Shown piece by piece: positions 54,792 through 63,095 of a DNA stretch of 64,000 nt (positions are counted from its first letter, which is position 1; every line of letters begins with the position of its first letter). This stretch comes from G963662265 sp963668545 (GTDB lineage: Bacteria; Spirochaetota; Spirochaetia; CADAEX01): positions 1,612,001 to 1,676,000 of the forward strand of contig OY764868.1 of assembly GCA_963668545.1 (NCBI GenBank), written 5' to 3'. Both the position numbers and the translations under genes were made by a program. The notes under the pieces are model-generated. The model searched no databases. It was not told where the DNA came from and saw only the letters and a list, made by a program, of their open reading frames with translations.

Positions 54792-55568
54792 TCATTCTTT
54801 AATTCTGTATTTGATAAGTATTTTATCAAGGCTTCCGTCTGATTTCATTTCGGAAAGCGCTTTATTGAAAGCTTCAAGCTTTAAAAGGGAACCGTAAGCC
54901 TTTTTTGAAAATGCGAGAAACAGTTCCTTCTCCTCCATTGGAGGCTCCATAAACTCAAGTGTATCACTGTACAGTTTATGTTCTTTCAGGATAATATAAT
55001 CAGCAACATTCCTGTCTATGAAAATAAAATCAACCCTTTTATGATAGAGCTTCCTGATATTCAGTTCATCGCTGACTGCATAATCCTTTTTAAGATAATC
55101 AGCCCGGTCAAATGCCTCTGTATTGATATAGCCCCTTACAACTCCGAATTTATAATCACCAAGGGCACGGAGAGCTTTTTCCGGTTCTGTTACAGGATTG
55201 AAAGGCCATTGAACATCAAGGTCCCTTCTTTTCATAAGCCCGGCAGGTCCTCCCGGAACAGGGTCTGAGAACAGGCAGGTTTTCTCTCTTTCAGAGCTGA
55301 AATATTCGGGCAGAAGCACATCAATATTTCCGCTTTCCACCTGGGCGACAGCCCTTGCCCATGGATAGAAACGTATATCAGCCCGGTAACCTGATCTTCT
55401 GAAAGCTTCATCCACTATTTCATAGATATATCCCCTGTCGTTTTCCCTGTTTATTATATAAGGCGGCCAGTCAAGGGTTGCACAGCTGACAACAGAAAAA
55501 GATCTCTCTTCTGTATAGGATGCAAGGTTAATAATAGACAGCATAAATAATATAATAATAATTCTCAT
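54792..55568 (-). CDS. Solute-binding protein family 3
   Basis: About 258 residues from the ATG at 55568; the reading from 55616 places extra residues before the signal peptide (MRIIIILFML). TLDWPPYI and GYIYEIVDEAFRRSGY match family 3. No transport partner is adjacent. It resembles the 48928 protein only in fold, so it is not a recent duplicate. Confidence 0.8.
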   Translation of the reverse strand: MRIIIILFMLSIINLASYTEERSFSVVSCATLDWPPYIINRENDRGYIYEIVDEAFRRSGYRADIRFYPWARAVAQVESGNIDVLLPEYFSSEREKTCLFSDPVPGGPAGLMKRRDLDVQWPFNPVTEPEKALRALGDYKFGVVRGYINTEAFDRADYLKKDYAVSDELNIRKLYHKRVDFIFIDRNVADYIILKEHKLYSDTLEFMEPPMEEKELFLAFSKKAYGSLLKLEAFNKALSEMKSDGSLDKILIKYRIKE

Positions 55569-55696
55569 TTTCTGTTTCCCACTATAAGTATAATGAATAC
55601 AGCAATTATATGTCAAAAAAAACAGCCTTCTTGACCTGCTGATATACTCCGTATATAACTAAGAGAGCAAGTATGCTGAAAACATGGGAGGTTTTT

Positions 55697-57079
55697 ATGA
55701 AGGTTACAAGTTACGGTGCTGCACAGATTGTTACAGGGTCCTGCCATATGGTGGAAACTGACAGACAATGCTTCCTTATAGACTGCGGTATGTTCCAGGG
55801 CAGCAAGGACCTCAACAGGAGGAACTATGAACCTTTCGGTTTTAATCCTTCCAAAGTGGACTTTCTCATCCTGACCCACGGTCATATAGACCACTGCGGA
55901 CTTCTTCCCAAGCTTGTAAAAAACGGGTTTCAGGGGAAAATATACACAAGCCCTGCAACAGCTGATCTTCTTCCCGCAATGCTCTCTGATTCAGCATATA
56001 TCCAGGAAAAGGATACTGAACATGAAAACAGGAGAAGAATGAGAAAGGGAGAGGAGCCCAGGGAACCTCTCTACACCAGGGATGATGTCCCTGAGGTGCT
56101 TTCAAGGATAAGCGTTCTTGAATATGATACACGGATAGATATTTCACCTGACTTGAGCTTCATGCTCCGCGATGCAGGCCATATAATAGGCTCGGCAATA
56201 GTCCAGCTTTTTATCCGGGACAACGGAGATTACAGGAATGTTGTCTTTTCCGGTGACCTTGGACAGTGGGATGTTCCCATAATAGAGGACCCTACATTCA
56301 TCAACAGGGCTGATTATGTTTTCATTGAGACAACCTACGGAGACAGGCTCCACCAGGAGCCGGAACCGCGAAAAGAGAGCCTCTACCGCCATATAAAAAG
56401 GGTCTATGAAAGGGGGGGCAAACTCCTTATTCCAAGCTTCGCCCTTGAAAGGACACAGGAGCTTTTATACACTTTAAGCGAACTTATAAACGAGAACAGT
56501 GATTTCCCGAATATGAATGTCTACCTTGACAGTCCCCTTGCCATAAAGATTACAGAGGTTTTCCACGACCATCCGGAGATTTACGATGAAGAGGCCCGCG
56601 CAAGGATTGATACACCTTTCCACTTCCCCCGCCTCATATGTACCCCGACAACGGAAGATTCAATGAAGCTCAACAAGCTTAAGGATCCTGCAATTATTAT
56701 TGCGGGAAACGGCATGTGCTCTGCGGGAAGGATAAGGCACCACCTCAAGCACGGTATATGGGATCCCAGGAATACTGTTCTGTTTGTGGGATACCAGGCT
56801 GAAGGGACTCTCGGATGGCATCTTCTGAACGGCAAAAAGGAGGTCCGCATGATGGGAGAGACCTTTACCGTTAAGGCTGAAATTGACAGGATACATGCAT
56901 TCTCGGCCCATGCAGACAGGGATGAGCTTCTCAAGTGGCTTGATGCTTTCCTTGAAAAACCTAAAAGAGTACACCTTGTCCACGGCGATAAGGCTGTCAT
57001 GGAGAAGTTTGCAGATACACTTAAAGAAAGGGGTCTTTCCTCCCATATCCAGGTTGCAGGGGAAGCTGCAGAGCTTTAG
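55697..57079 (+). CDS. MBL/beta-CASP RNA hydrolase-like protein
   Basis: About 460 residues from the ATG at 55697, with GGGAGG five bases upstream (55686-55691). Motif HGHIDH at residues 61-66 is a full metallo-beta-lactamase motif. GNGMCSAGRIRHHL is the beta-CASP segment and HAFSAHAD the C-terminal metal histidines. Related to CPSF73-like and RNase J-like enzymes; RNA substrate is inferred. It stands alone. Confidence 0.9.
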   Translation: MKVTSYGAAQIVTGSCHMVETDRQCFLIDCGMFQGSKDLNRRNYEPFGFNPSKVDFLILTHGHIDHCGLLPKLVKNGFQGKIYTSPATADLLPAMLSDSAYIQEKDTEHENRRRMRKGEEPREPLYTRDDVPEVLSRISVLEYDTRIDISPDLSFMLRDAGHIIGSAIVQLFIRDNGDYRNVVFSGDLGQWDVPIIEDPTFINRADYVFIETTYGDRLHQEPEPRKESLYRHIKRVYERGGKLLIPSFALERTQELLYTLSELINENSDFPNMNVYLDSPLAIKITEVFHDHPEIYDEEARARIDTPFHFPRLICTPTTEDSMKLNKLKDPAIIIAGNGMCSAGRIRHHLKHGIWDPRNTVLFVGYQAEGTLGWHLLNGKKEVRMMGETFTVKAEIDRIHAFSAHADRDELLKWLDAFLEKPKRVHLVHGDKAVMEKFADTLKERGLSSHIQVAGEAAEL

Positions 57080-57111
57080 CTGTTACTGAATATCCCGTGC
57101 TTTAAATACCG

Positions 57112-57135
57112 CTGAAAGTGCTTTCTTCAGTTTTT
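57112..57135 (+). terminator. Possible weak terminator
   Basis: CTGAA (57112-57116) pairs with TTCAG (57126-57130) and five T residues follow. It lies past the beta-CASP gene stop and overlaps the end of the convergent YchJ gene. Confidence 0.35.
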
Positions 57136-57618
57136 AAGGGCGCAGCATTTTTTGTATTTTTTCCCGCTTCCGCATGGACAGGGATCATTCCTGCCTATTT
57201 TTTTTTCAGTCCTTACAACTGTGGCAGGAACAATTTCACCATTATGGAAATACCATTTATCCTTTATTTTTCTGAAAGTACTTGTTTCATGATGTACATG
57301 TGTTATTCCATTCTGGCTGTAGGTGGCCTTGAATTCGACAATTCCCTCATCATCGTCAGCCTTCCCTTTTTCTGTCCTTATTATTTCAAGTCCAAGCCAT
57401 TCTGATTCCTGTGACCACTTTCTTGTTTCCTCAATGTCAACGTTATCCCTTTTTTCAAGGCTGTGGGTGGACTCGATAAAATCAATGTTCCCTGTAACAT
57501 AGGCTGAATAGCGTGCCCTCATGAGATTTTCCGCTGTAAGGGGATTCCTCATTCTTTTTATATAGGGTTCACAGCAGTTTTCATATTCCGCGTTGTTTCC
57601 GCAATAGCAATTTTTCAT
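57127..57618 (-). CDS. YchJ-family SEC-C motif protein
   Basis: A 163-residue protein of the UPF0225/YchJ group. An N-terminal SEC-C motif (CYCGNNAEYENCC), a central beta domain with VEFKATY, and a C-terminal SEC-C motif CPCGSGKKYKKCC bind zinc. Function of the family is not established. Confidence 0.93.
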   Translation of the reverse strand: MKNCYCGNNAEYENCCEPYIKRMRNPLTAENLMRARYSAYVTGNIDFIESTHSLEKRDNVDIEETRKWSQESEWLGLEIIRTEKGKADDDEGIVEFKATYSQNGITHVHHETSTFRKIKDKWYFHNGEIVPATVVRTEKKIGRNDPCPCGSGKKYKKCCALKN

Positions 57619-57675
57619 AGATACTGTATATGTTTAAAACTGCTTATAGTCAATACTGTCTGCAGTTACATGAAG

Positions 57676-58203
57676 CTATAGGATATTTGATTCATTCAGA
57701 CGTCTGATAACTTTATCTTTCAGCATTTCAATATCATTTTCATTAATTTTGTAAACTGATGTGTCTTTTCTCTGAGGTTTTGGTTCCGGCGGCAGAAGGT
57801 CTGCTATGTGAAGATCAATTACTGCTTCCGGTTTTTTTCCGGTTCTTTTCATAAGTTCGTTTTCAAGCTTCGGATTGGGGCCGTCTGCTCCGCCGCTTAT
57901 TGATATAAATGCGTATCTTTCTATATTCTGTTTCATTTTTCTGATGCATCCCCGCATGGGTGATGCTACAGAACCTATCCAGACAGGTGCAACAAACAGT
58001 ACCTGATCATATTTTTCATTGTCATCAATATCCATCCTGATTTCAGGGGTCCTGTTTAGAAGCATGTCAAATACAGTTGTTGATGTTTTTCTTTCTTTCT
58101 GCTCTTCAATCTTTATGTGTCTTGCAGACAGTTTTTCTGCAATGCCGGCGGCAAGCTTTTCATTGTTGCCGGTAAGTGAATATGAAATAACCAAAGTACT
58201 CAT
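57676..58203 (-). CDS. Flavodoxin-like protein
   Basis: A 175-residue protein with a flavodoxin N-terminus (VISYSLTGNNEKLA, the FMN phosphate loop at about 5-15). VAPVWIGS (about 72-79) and ISISGGADG (about 97-105) are consistent. Function as an electron carrier or NAD(P)H oxidoreductase partner is inferred. Confidence 0.85.
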   Translation of the reverse strand: MSTLVISYSLTGNNEKLAAGIAEKLSARHIKIEEQKERKTSTTVFDMLLNRTPEIRMDIDDNEKYDQVLFVAPVWIGSVASPMRGCIRKMKQNIERYAFISISGGADGPNPKLENELMKRTGKKPEAVIDLHIADLLPPEPKPQRKDTSVYKINENDIEMLKDKVIRRLNESNIL

Positions 58204-58257
58204 AACAACCTCTCTGCTATAAATATTTTAACCTGCTCTCATTGAGTCAGGGATTTT

Positions 58258-59025
58258 TTACATCAGGAATCCTCTGAATAAAAGTCCGCATAAAATTGAT
58301 AATGAAGTGGATAAAAGAGTACCAATCAATACATATTCCGCGAAATTACGGTTATCAAGTTCCCTGAACCGTGTAAATCCTTTTGCGGCAAGAATAAATC
58401 CGATTGCGGCAAAATTATCTGATATGGTAAAAACAAATATCAGAATCCGTTCTATAATACCGATAATCTTACCCCTTTTCAGTTCTTCATTTTTTTTCAG
58501 ATTGTTTTCTTCATACTGCTGATCCGGATTATCCCCGCTTCCATTCGGTTCAACTTTCAGCAAATGGAGAATATAACGTATAAAATTATTTACCTCATTT
58601 GTAATAATCAGTATCCCGGCCAGAAAAATTAATATTTTCTGAACTCCATATTGATTTACCATATTCAGTATTAGATTGTTTCTGCTGAGATTCTGAAATA
58701 ATTCAGCAGCTGCAGGATTGAAACTTTCAATAATCTGGTTATTTCCTGTTATTGATGCCAGAAAGAAAGCATAAAAAAGAAAAACCAGGAATCTGGACAG
58801 ATGAATATCAAGTTCTGTTTTTTCAAGTCTGTATATAATTACATTAAGAACAAGGAGGAAAAGAAATAAAAAAATAATTTCCGATGACCAGAGCGGCAGC
58901 AGTAAAATTCCCTCCACAAGGAATACATATATGCTTTTTTTCAAAGATATCGGTTTTTCAGCACTCCGGAATATACTGTATGTCAGCATGACAATAATTA
59001 ATGTATAAAAATACACACTGTTCAT
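58258..59025 (-). CDS. Integral membrane protein, DUF3307-like C-terminus
   Basis: A 255-residue membrane protein with about six or seven transmembrane segments and a hydrophilic loop (about 165-185). The C-terminal segment RILIFVFTISDNFAAIGFIL and the following FRELDNRNFAEYVLIGTLLS resemble DUF3307 proteins, which are found beside SatD. The satD stop overlaps its start by one or two bases. Function unknown. Confidence 0.75.
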   Translation of the reverse strand: MNSVYFYTLIIVMLTYSIFRSAEKPISLKKSIYVFLVEGILLLPLWSSEIIFLFLFLLVLNVIIYRLEKTELDIHLSRFLVFLFYAFFLASITGNNQIIESFNPAAAELFQNLSRNNLILNMVNQYGVQKILIFLAGILIITNEVNNFIRYILHLLKVEPNGSGDNPDQQYEENNLKKNEELKRGKIIGIIERILIFVFTISDNFAAIGFILAAKGFTRFRELDNRNFAEYVLIGTLLSTSLSILCGLLFRGFLM

Positions 59026-59657
59026 CAGTTTTCAGTTCCTTTCCTGATTTGATTGCTGATCTCTTCCAGCAATTCTTTTATTGTCTTAAGGTTATTTGAC
59101 TTTATGCTTTTATATACAGCTCTCTCTGAAATACTGATATTTTCCGCTATGGACTGTATGTCATTGTTTTTAATCATGCTTGCAAATATTTTCAGTGTAT
59201 TTTCTTTCCACTTTTCTGCCTGATCGAAAACCAGTAACAAACTTGTATTTACCAGTTCAATTGCCGGTATCCCTGAACTGTATACCTGGATTACTGTTTT
59301 TTTATATTTCTTGAGCCTGACCAGTCCATCACGTGCATAATGGAAGGCGGGTCCGTCCATTCCGATTGCTCTTTCCTTATTGGTCCGGGTTAATATTTTA
59401 TCATATCCGATAGAGATCCTCAGTTTATACGGGAAGATATATTCAATAATATCCCATATATCGGCAAAAATTGTTTCTGCAGATTTATAGAGAACCTGGA
59501 ATTCGTCTCCGATAGTAATTGTATATGGCGATATTATACTTTCAGCTGACTTTTTATTTATTGAATCCAGTTTCTTTTCAAGTTTTTGCTGGAATACTCC
59601 CCTGTCAGTTATCTGTTTTGAATCTACTATGTCAGCAATTACCGCTATTACATTCAT
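59025..59657 (-). CDS. SatD-family protein
   Basis: A 210-residue protein. The N-terminal ~140 residues show the cyclase-like SatD fold (VIADIVDSKQITDRG, ITIGDEFQVLYK, LRISIGYDKI). A C-terminal helix-turn-helix (ENISISERAVYKSIKS) suggests DNA binding. It is coupled with the membrane gene and is probably autoregulated through three upstream operators. It appears to be translated from a leaderless message. Confidence 0.85.
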   Translation of the reverse strand: MNVIAVIADIVDSKQITDRGVFQQKLEKKLDSINKKSAESIISPYTITIGDEFQVLYKSAETIFADIWDIIEYIFPYKLRISIGYDKILTRTNKERAIGMDGPAFHYARDGLVRLKKYKKTVIQVYSSGIPAIELVNTSLLLVFDQAEKWKENTLKIFASMIKNNDIQSIAENISISERAVYKSIKSNNLKTIKELLEEISNQIRKGTEN

Positions 59658-59664
59658 GATAAAT

Positions 59665-59694
59665 ATTGTACCCTATCAGTTCATATTCTGTCAA
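59665..59694 (-). promoter_or_regulatory. Promoter of satD-like gene
   Basis: TTGACA (59694-59689) and TACAAT (59670-59665) with an 18-base spacer on minus. The ATG follows 7 bases after the -10 box, so transcription should begin at or very near the start codon. Confidence 0.65.
59666..59684 (-). promoter_or_regulatory. Operator-like site 1 of three (degenerate)
   Basis: TTGTACCCTATCAGTTCAT on plus is a diverged copy of the other two sites and covers the -10 box of the satD promoter. Confidence 0.55.
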
Positions 59695-59713
59695 TTGAAC
59701 CTTTAAGGTTCAA
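59695..59713 (-). promoter_or_regulatory. Operator-like site 2 of three (perfect)
   Basis: TTGAACCTTTAAGGTTCAA is a palindrome with 9-bp arms around one base. It abuts the -35 box. Confidence 0.75.
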
Positions 59714-59723
59714 AATAAAGATT

Positions 59724-59742
59724 TTGTACCATTAAGGTTCAA
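59724..59742 (-). promoter_or_regulatory. Operator-like site 3 of three (near-perfect)
   Basis: TTGTACCATTAAGGTTCAA matches site 2 at 17 of 19 positions. The three sites start at 59666, 59695 and 59724, exactly 29 bases apart. Confidence 0.75.
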
Positions 59743-59802
59743 TAATTATATAAAGGAAAAGGTAATTAAAATCTTCAAACTGAATTCCAGTGAAGGTTTT
59801 AT

Positions 59803-60426
59803 TTATTCAGATAATGAGCTCATCAGTGAATGAAAATATTCTGTATTTCCTGTTTTATAAAGATTGTACCAGCTTTCAAGTGTTTCCTCCCTGAAAACAT
59901 CAAGCATTTTAAATACTTCATAAGAAAACTCAAGGGGGGCAAGTCCTGTTGCTGTAACAAGGTTTTTATCAGTTACTGCAGGTTTTTCAATATAGCTGTT
60001 TTCCCCTTTATATTCAGGGCAGATCATTTTAAGGTAGCCTTTGTCATTGCTTGTGTGCTTTATGTTATCGAGTGCCCCGGTTTTTGCAAGTGCAAATGTT
60101 GCACCGCATATTGCAGCCACTTTTTTTCCGCTTTTTATCATCTCTTTTGCGAACAGCAGTATTTCACTGTTTTTCTCTTCCATCCATGTGTCGCCGCCGG
60201 GGAGTATCAGGATGTCGTTTTTCCGGATGTGCATTTCGCTTACCAGTATATCCGGTTTTAAAGCCATTCCCCCCATTGTTTTTACAGGGCTGTTGTCCGC
60301 CCCGACCTTTACTATTTTAAGTTCTTCATTTCTGTTCCTGAAATATCTTCTGCTGTTGAGTTCCGATGTAATATATGCTGTTTCCCAGTCAGCAAGTGTA
60401 TCAAGCACGTATAGGTAAACTGTCAT
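59803..60426 (-). CDS. DJ-1/PfpI-family protein
   Basis: A 207-residue protein of the DJ-1/PfpI/glutamine-amidotransferase-like group. AAICGATFALA carries the nucleophilic Cys107. PGGDTW (about 76-81) is part of the active-site loop. An AGGGGA ribosome site precedes the start. It lies next to a degraded acetyltransferase gene on the same strand. Confidence 0.88.
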   Translation of the reverse strand: MTVYLYVLDTLADWETAYITSELNSRRYFRNRNEELKIVKVGADNSPVKTMGGMALKPDILVSEMHIRKNDILILPGGDTWMEEKNSEILLFAKEMIKSGKKVAAICGATFALAKTGALDNIKHTSNDKGYLKMICPEYKGENSYIEKPAVTDKNLVTATGLAPLEFSYEVFKMLDVFREETLESWYNLYKTGNTEYFHSLMSSLSE

Positions 60427-60437
60427 TTTCTTCCCCT

Positions 60438-60823
60438 TTATTTTGTATCTATTCCCATGAAACAGACTGTAAACGGCAGGTGATCAAATTCCTTTGTCCC
60501 TTTCTCTTTGAATCCGTAATCAAGATACCATTTTTTGAGTCCTGTGTTTTCATCCATGATACCGATGCTGATGTATTTTCCTTTCCAGGCTGTATCGCAA
60601 CGCATCCGCATATTTTACTATCTTCCTTTGCAGTAAAATATTCAACATCATTTTCAATCGATTCAAGTATTTTTTCAAGCGTCATGAATGCGGGGTTTGC
60701 AGGGGCGTTTTCCAGTGTAAGCTTAAGGTCATCTGCAACTGTTAAGAATGATTCGCGGATAACCAGAAGCAGTTCATTAAGTTCGGTTTTTCTTTTCAGC
60801 TGTTAGAATATATGTGATGTCAT
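60438..60823 (-). pseudogene. Decayed GNAT acetyltransferase
   Basis: A GNAT coding region broken in at least two ways. From an ATG at 60823 the frame hits TAA at 60805-60803; the same frame then continues as LNELLLVIRESFLTVADDLK and later KICGCVAIQPGKE. Thereafter the match shifts frame: ISIGIMDENTGLKKWYLDYG and DHLPFTVCFMGIDTK stop at 60438. The acetyl-CoA-binding motif expected between these parts is absent. A 78-residue frame (60449-60685) is the only uninterrupted part. Non-functional. Confidence 0.75.
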
Positions 60824-60917
60824 TACACCAAGTCTGATTCTGTTCATCAACATATTCCCCCTCTTTGAATATTACAGGATGGGATCTGATGCATAAAATA
60901 TTAAAAGTAGAAGTCAT
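60777..60917 (-). other. 46-codon open frame of unknown status
   Basis: ATG at 60917 to TAA at 60777. It reads with plausible codon use (FKEGEYVDEQNQTW, DITYILTAEKK) and partly overlaps the decayed GNAT gene. There is no clear ribosome site. May be a remnant of another gene. The stretch from 60918 to 61090 shows nothing else. Confidence 0.25.
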
Positions 60918-61093
60918 TCTTAGTATTTCAGGGAACGCAATTTTCTTCCATGTTAAATTTCCATGGATCCTTTCCTTAAATTAATTTACGACATTCCCCG
61001 GAATTTTTACTGAAACTATTATCGATCTAAATCCTTATATTAAAAGAAACTATTCAGAAAAAAACAGTTTACATGACAGTACCATACAGGCAT

Positions 61094-61127
61094 AAAAAAA
61101 GCGTGCCTTTCATCCGACACGCTTTTT
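61094..61127. terminator. Bidirectional-type terminator after sugar transporter operon
   Basis: AAAAAGCGTG (61096 onward) pairs with CACGCTTTTT, giving a 10-bp core plus inner GC pairs, with T runs on both sides. It lies 18 bases past the RbsB-like stop. Confidence 0.85.
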
Positions 61128-61144
61128 ATTATTAGGAAATCCGC

Positions 61145-62071
61145 CTACTGAAAATCAGCAACGTTTTCTTTTGTAATAAGAGTATGTCCTACCATGATTT
61201 CAGCAGGAACTTCTTCGCCGTTTACAAGTTTAACAAGCGCTTCCATTGCAGCAAGACCCTGAGCTTCGGTACTCTGTGATACAGTAGCTGAAAGTCTTCC
61301 TTCTGCTACAGCTGCAAGAGCGTCAGCAGTAGCGTCTAATCCGAAAATCTTGATCTGATCAAGTTTCTTTGCATCTTCAACAGCTTTGAGAGCACCCATT
61401 GCCATACCATCATTGTTAGCTACGATAGCTGAAAGTTCAACACCTGTCTGGAGCCAGTTTTCTGCAAGTTTAAGAGCTTCATCAGTTCTCCAGTTTGCTG
61501 ACTGTTCATAAACAACTTCTATTTCTGGATAATCTTTAAGAACATTGTAGTAACCTTTTGTTCTACCGATCTGTGCGTCTGATCCAAGAGGGCCGAGAAG
61601 GAAGGCAATCTTGCCTTTTCCGCCGATAGCTTTAACAGCATATTTCATTTCAATTTCGCCGCCTTCAACATGCTCAACACCTACGAAAGCTTTTGCAAGT
61701 TCCTGGTTTGTAATCCTCTGGTTAATTGTAACAAGCGGAACACCGGCTTTGTTGGCAGCAGTAACTGCAGGTTTGATTCCGTCTACAGATGCAGGCTCAA
61801 TAAGTATACCTGCATATCCCTGGTTGATAGCTGATTCTACCTGGCTGATCTGCTTTGAAACATCCTGTCCGCCGTCGAAAACTACAAGTTCAACACCGAG
61901 TTCTTCAGCAGCAGCTTTTACTGCATTTGAAAGTGTGATTGTGAATGAATTTGTCATATGACTCATCATTAAAGCATACTTGTCTACATCTGATTCCTTT
62001 TTTCCCCCTGCGAAAACTGCAGTAGACATAACAAGCATTATTACCAGAACTATAAGAACTACTTTTCTCAT
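61145..62071 (-). CDS. Sugar ABC transporter substrate-binding protein (RbsB-like)
   Basis: A 308-residue exported protein of the ribose/galactose type I periplasmic-binding fold. The signal peptide ends near residue 22 (AVFAGGKKE). GGQDVSKQISQVE, VEHVEGGEI and NNDGMAMGAL match the family. Ligand likely a pentose or hexose but cannot be read. AGGAGG stands 10 bases upstream. Last gene of the operon. Confidence 0.93.
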   Translation of the reverse strand: MRKVVLIVLVIMLVMSTAVFAGGKKESDVDKYALMMSHMTNSFTITLSNAVKAAAEELGVELVVFDGGQDVSKQISQVESAINQGYAGILIEPASVDGIKPAVTAANKAGVPLVTINQRITNQELAKAFVGVEHVEGGEIEMKYAVKAIGGKGKIAFLLGPLGSDAQIGRTKGYYNVLKDYPEIEVVYEQSANWRTDEALKLAENWLQTGVELSAIVANNDGMAMGALKAVEDAKKLDQIKIFGLDATADALAAVAEGRLSATVSQSTEAQGLAAMEALVKLVNGEEVPAEIMVGHTLITKENVADFQ

Positions 62072-62132
62072 AAAACTTAACCTCCTGAGTTATGAGTAAT
62101 ATTATAAAAAACAGCCATGCTGCTTTTTAAGC

Positions 62133-63095
62133 CTATGTTGTTTTTTCCTTGCCCTTTACATCAAGAAGAACAGCCACAATAATTATTGCCCCTTTGATAA
62201 CCAGCTGATAATGGGAAGATACATTAAGGATATCAAGACCGTTTCCGATAACTGCAATCAGAAGTGCTCCGATTACAGTTCCGTACCACTTGCCTGAACC
62301 GCCTGACATACTCACCCCCCCGATAATTACAGCAGCAATTGCATCCAGTTCATATGACTGGCCTGCTGTAGGAATACCTGATACTGTCCGGGAGGCAAGA
62401 AGAAGGCCTGCAAAACCTGCAAGCATACCTGAAATCATGTAAACCATTATTCTGACCTTTTCCACTTTGATTCCTGAAAAAGCTGCAGAGATTTCATTAC
62501 CGCCTATTGCATAAACCCTTCTTCCGAATACTGTTTTAGTCAGTATATAAGCGCTTAAAATTGTTATAGTGATAAAGTAGACGACAAGGAGCGGAATTTT
62601 ATCAAAAAGGAAAGCACCTGCAATTGCTTCAAACTCATCTGTAACTCCGAATACAGGAGCACCGCCGCTGACAATAAGGGCAGCACCGCGAATTATTGTC
62701 ATCATTCCCAGAGTTACAATAAACGGAGGGATCTTTCCGTATGCAATACCTAAACCGTTAAACCAGCCGATTAAAAGACCGATCGATACTGCAAGAATAA
62801 CAGGTACTATCAGCGGATATTCTCCCGGATGTGCAAAGCTTGCTGCAACAACGCCGGTTAACGCGACTATTGATCCTACAGAAAGGTCTATACCGCCTGA
62901 GATAATAACAAACATCATTCCCATTGCAAGAATTCCGTTTATAGATGCCTGTTTGAATATATTCATCAGGTTTGCAGGTCTTGCAAAAGCATTCGGCGAC
63001 AATATCATGAGTATTGCCAGAATTACTGCAAATACAATAACTATACCCAGCTCCCGCATAAGCTGCCCATTCATAACATTATTCAGTTTCTTCAT
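62133..63095 (-). CDS. Sugar ABC transporter permease (RbsC-like)
   Basis: About 320 residues from ATG 63095, preceded by AGAGG with 8-base spacing; ATGs at 63101 and 63125 are alternatives. About nine transmembrane segments. ISGGIDLSVGSIVALTGV (about 65-82) is the RbsC signature, and GNEISAAFSGIKVEKV follows. Overlaps the ATPase end by 17 bases. Forms a transporter with the flanking genes. Confidence 0.93.
   Translation of the reverse strand: MKKLNNVMNGQLMRELGIVIVFAVILAILMILSPNAFARPANLMNIFKQASINGILAMGMMFVIISGGIDLSVGSIVALTGVVAASFAHPGEYPLIVPVILAVSIGLLIGWFNGLGIAYGKIPPFIVTLGMMTIIRGAALIVSGGAPVFGVTDEFEAIAGAFLFDKIPLLVVYFITITILSAYILTKTVFGRRVYAIGGNEISAAFSGIKVEKVRIMVYMISGMLAGFAGLLLASRTVSGIPTAGQSYELDAIAAVIIGGVSMSGGSGKWYGTVIGALLIAVIGNGLDILNVSSHYQLVIKGAIIIVAVLLDVKGKEKTT

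Noticed and set aside
59666..59742. Three regularly spaced repeats as a small CRISPR array
   Set aside because: The spacers are only 10 bases, the repeats are palindromic operators that overlap a promoter, and there are no cas genes in the window.
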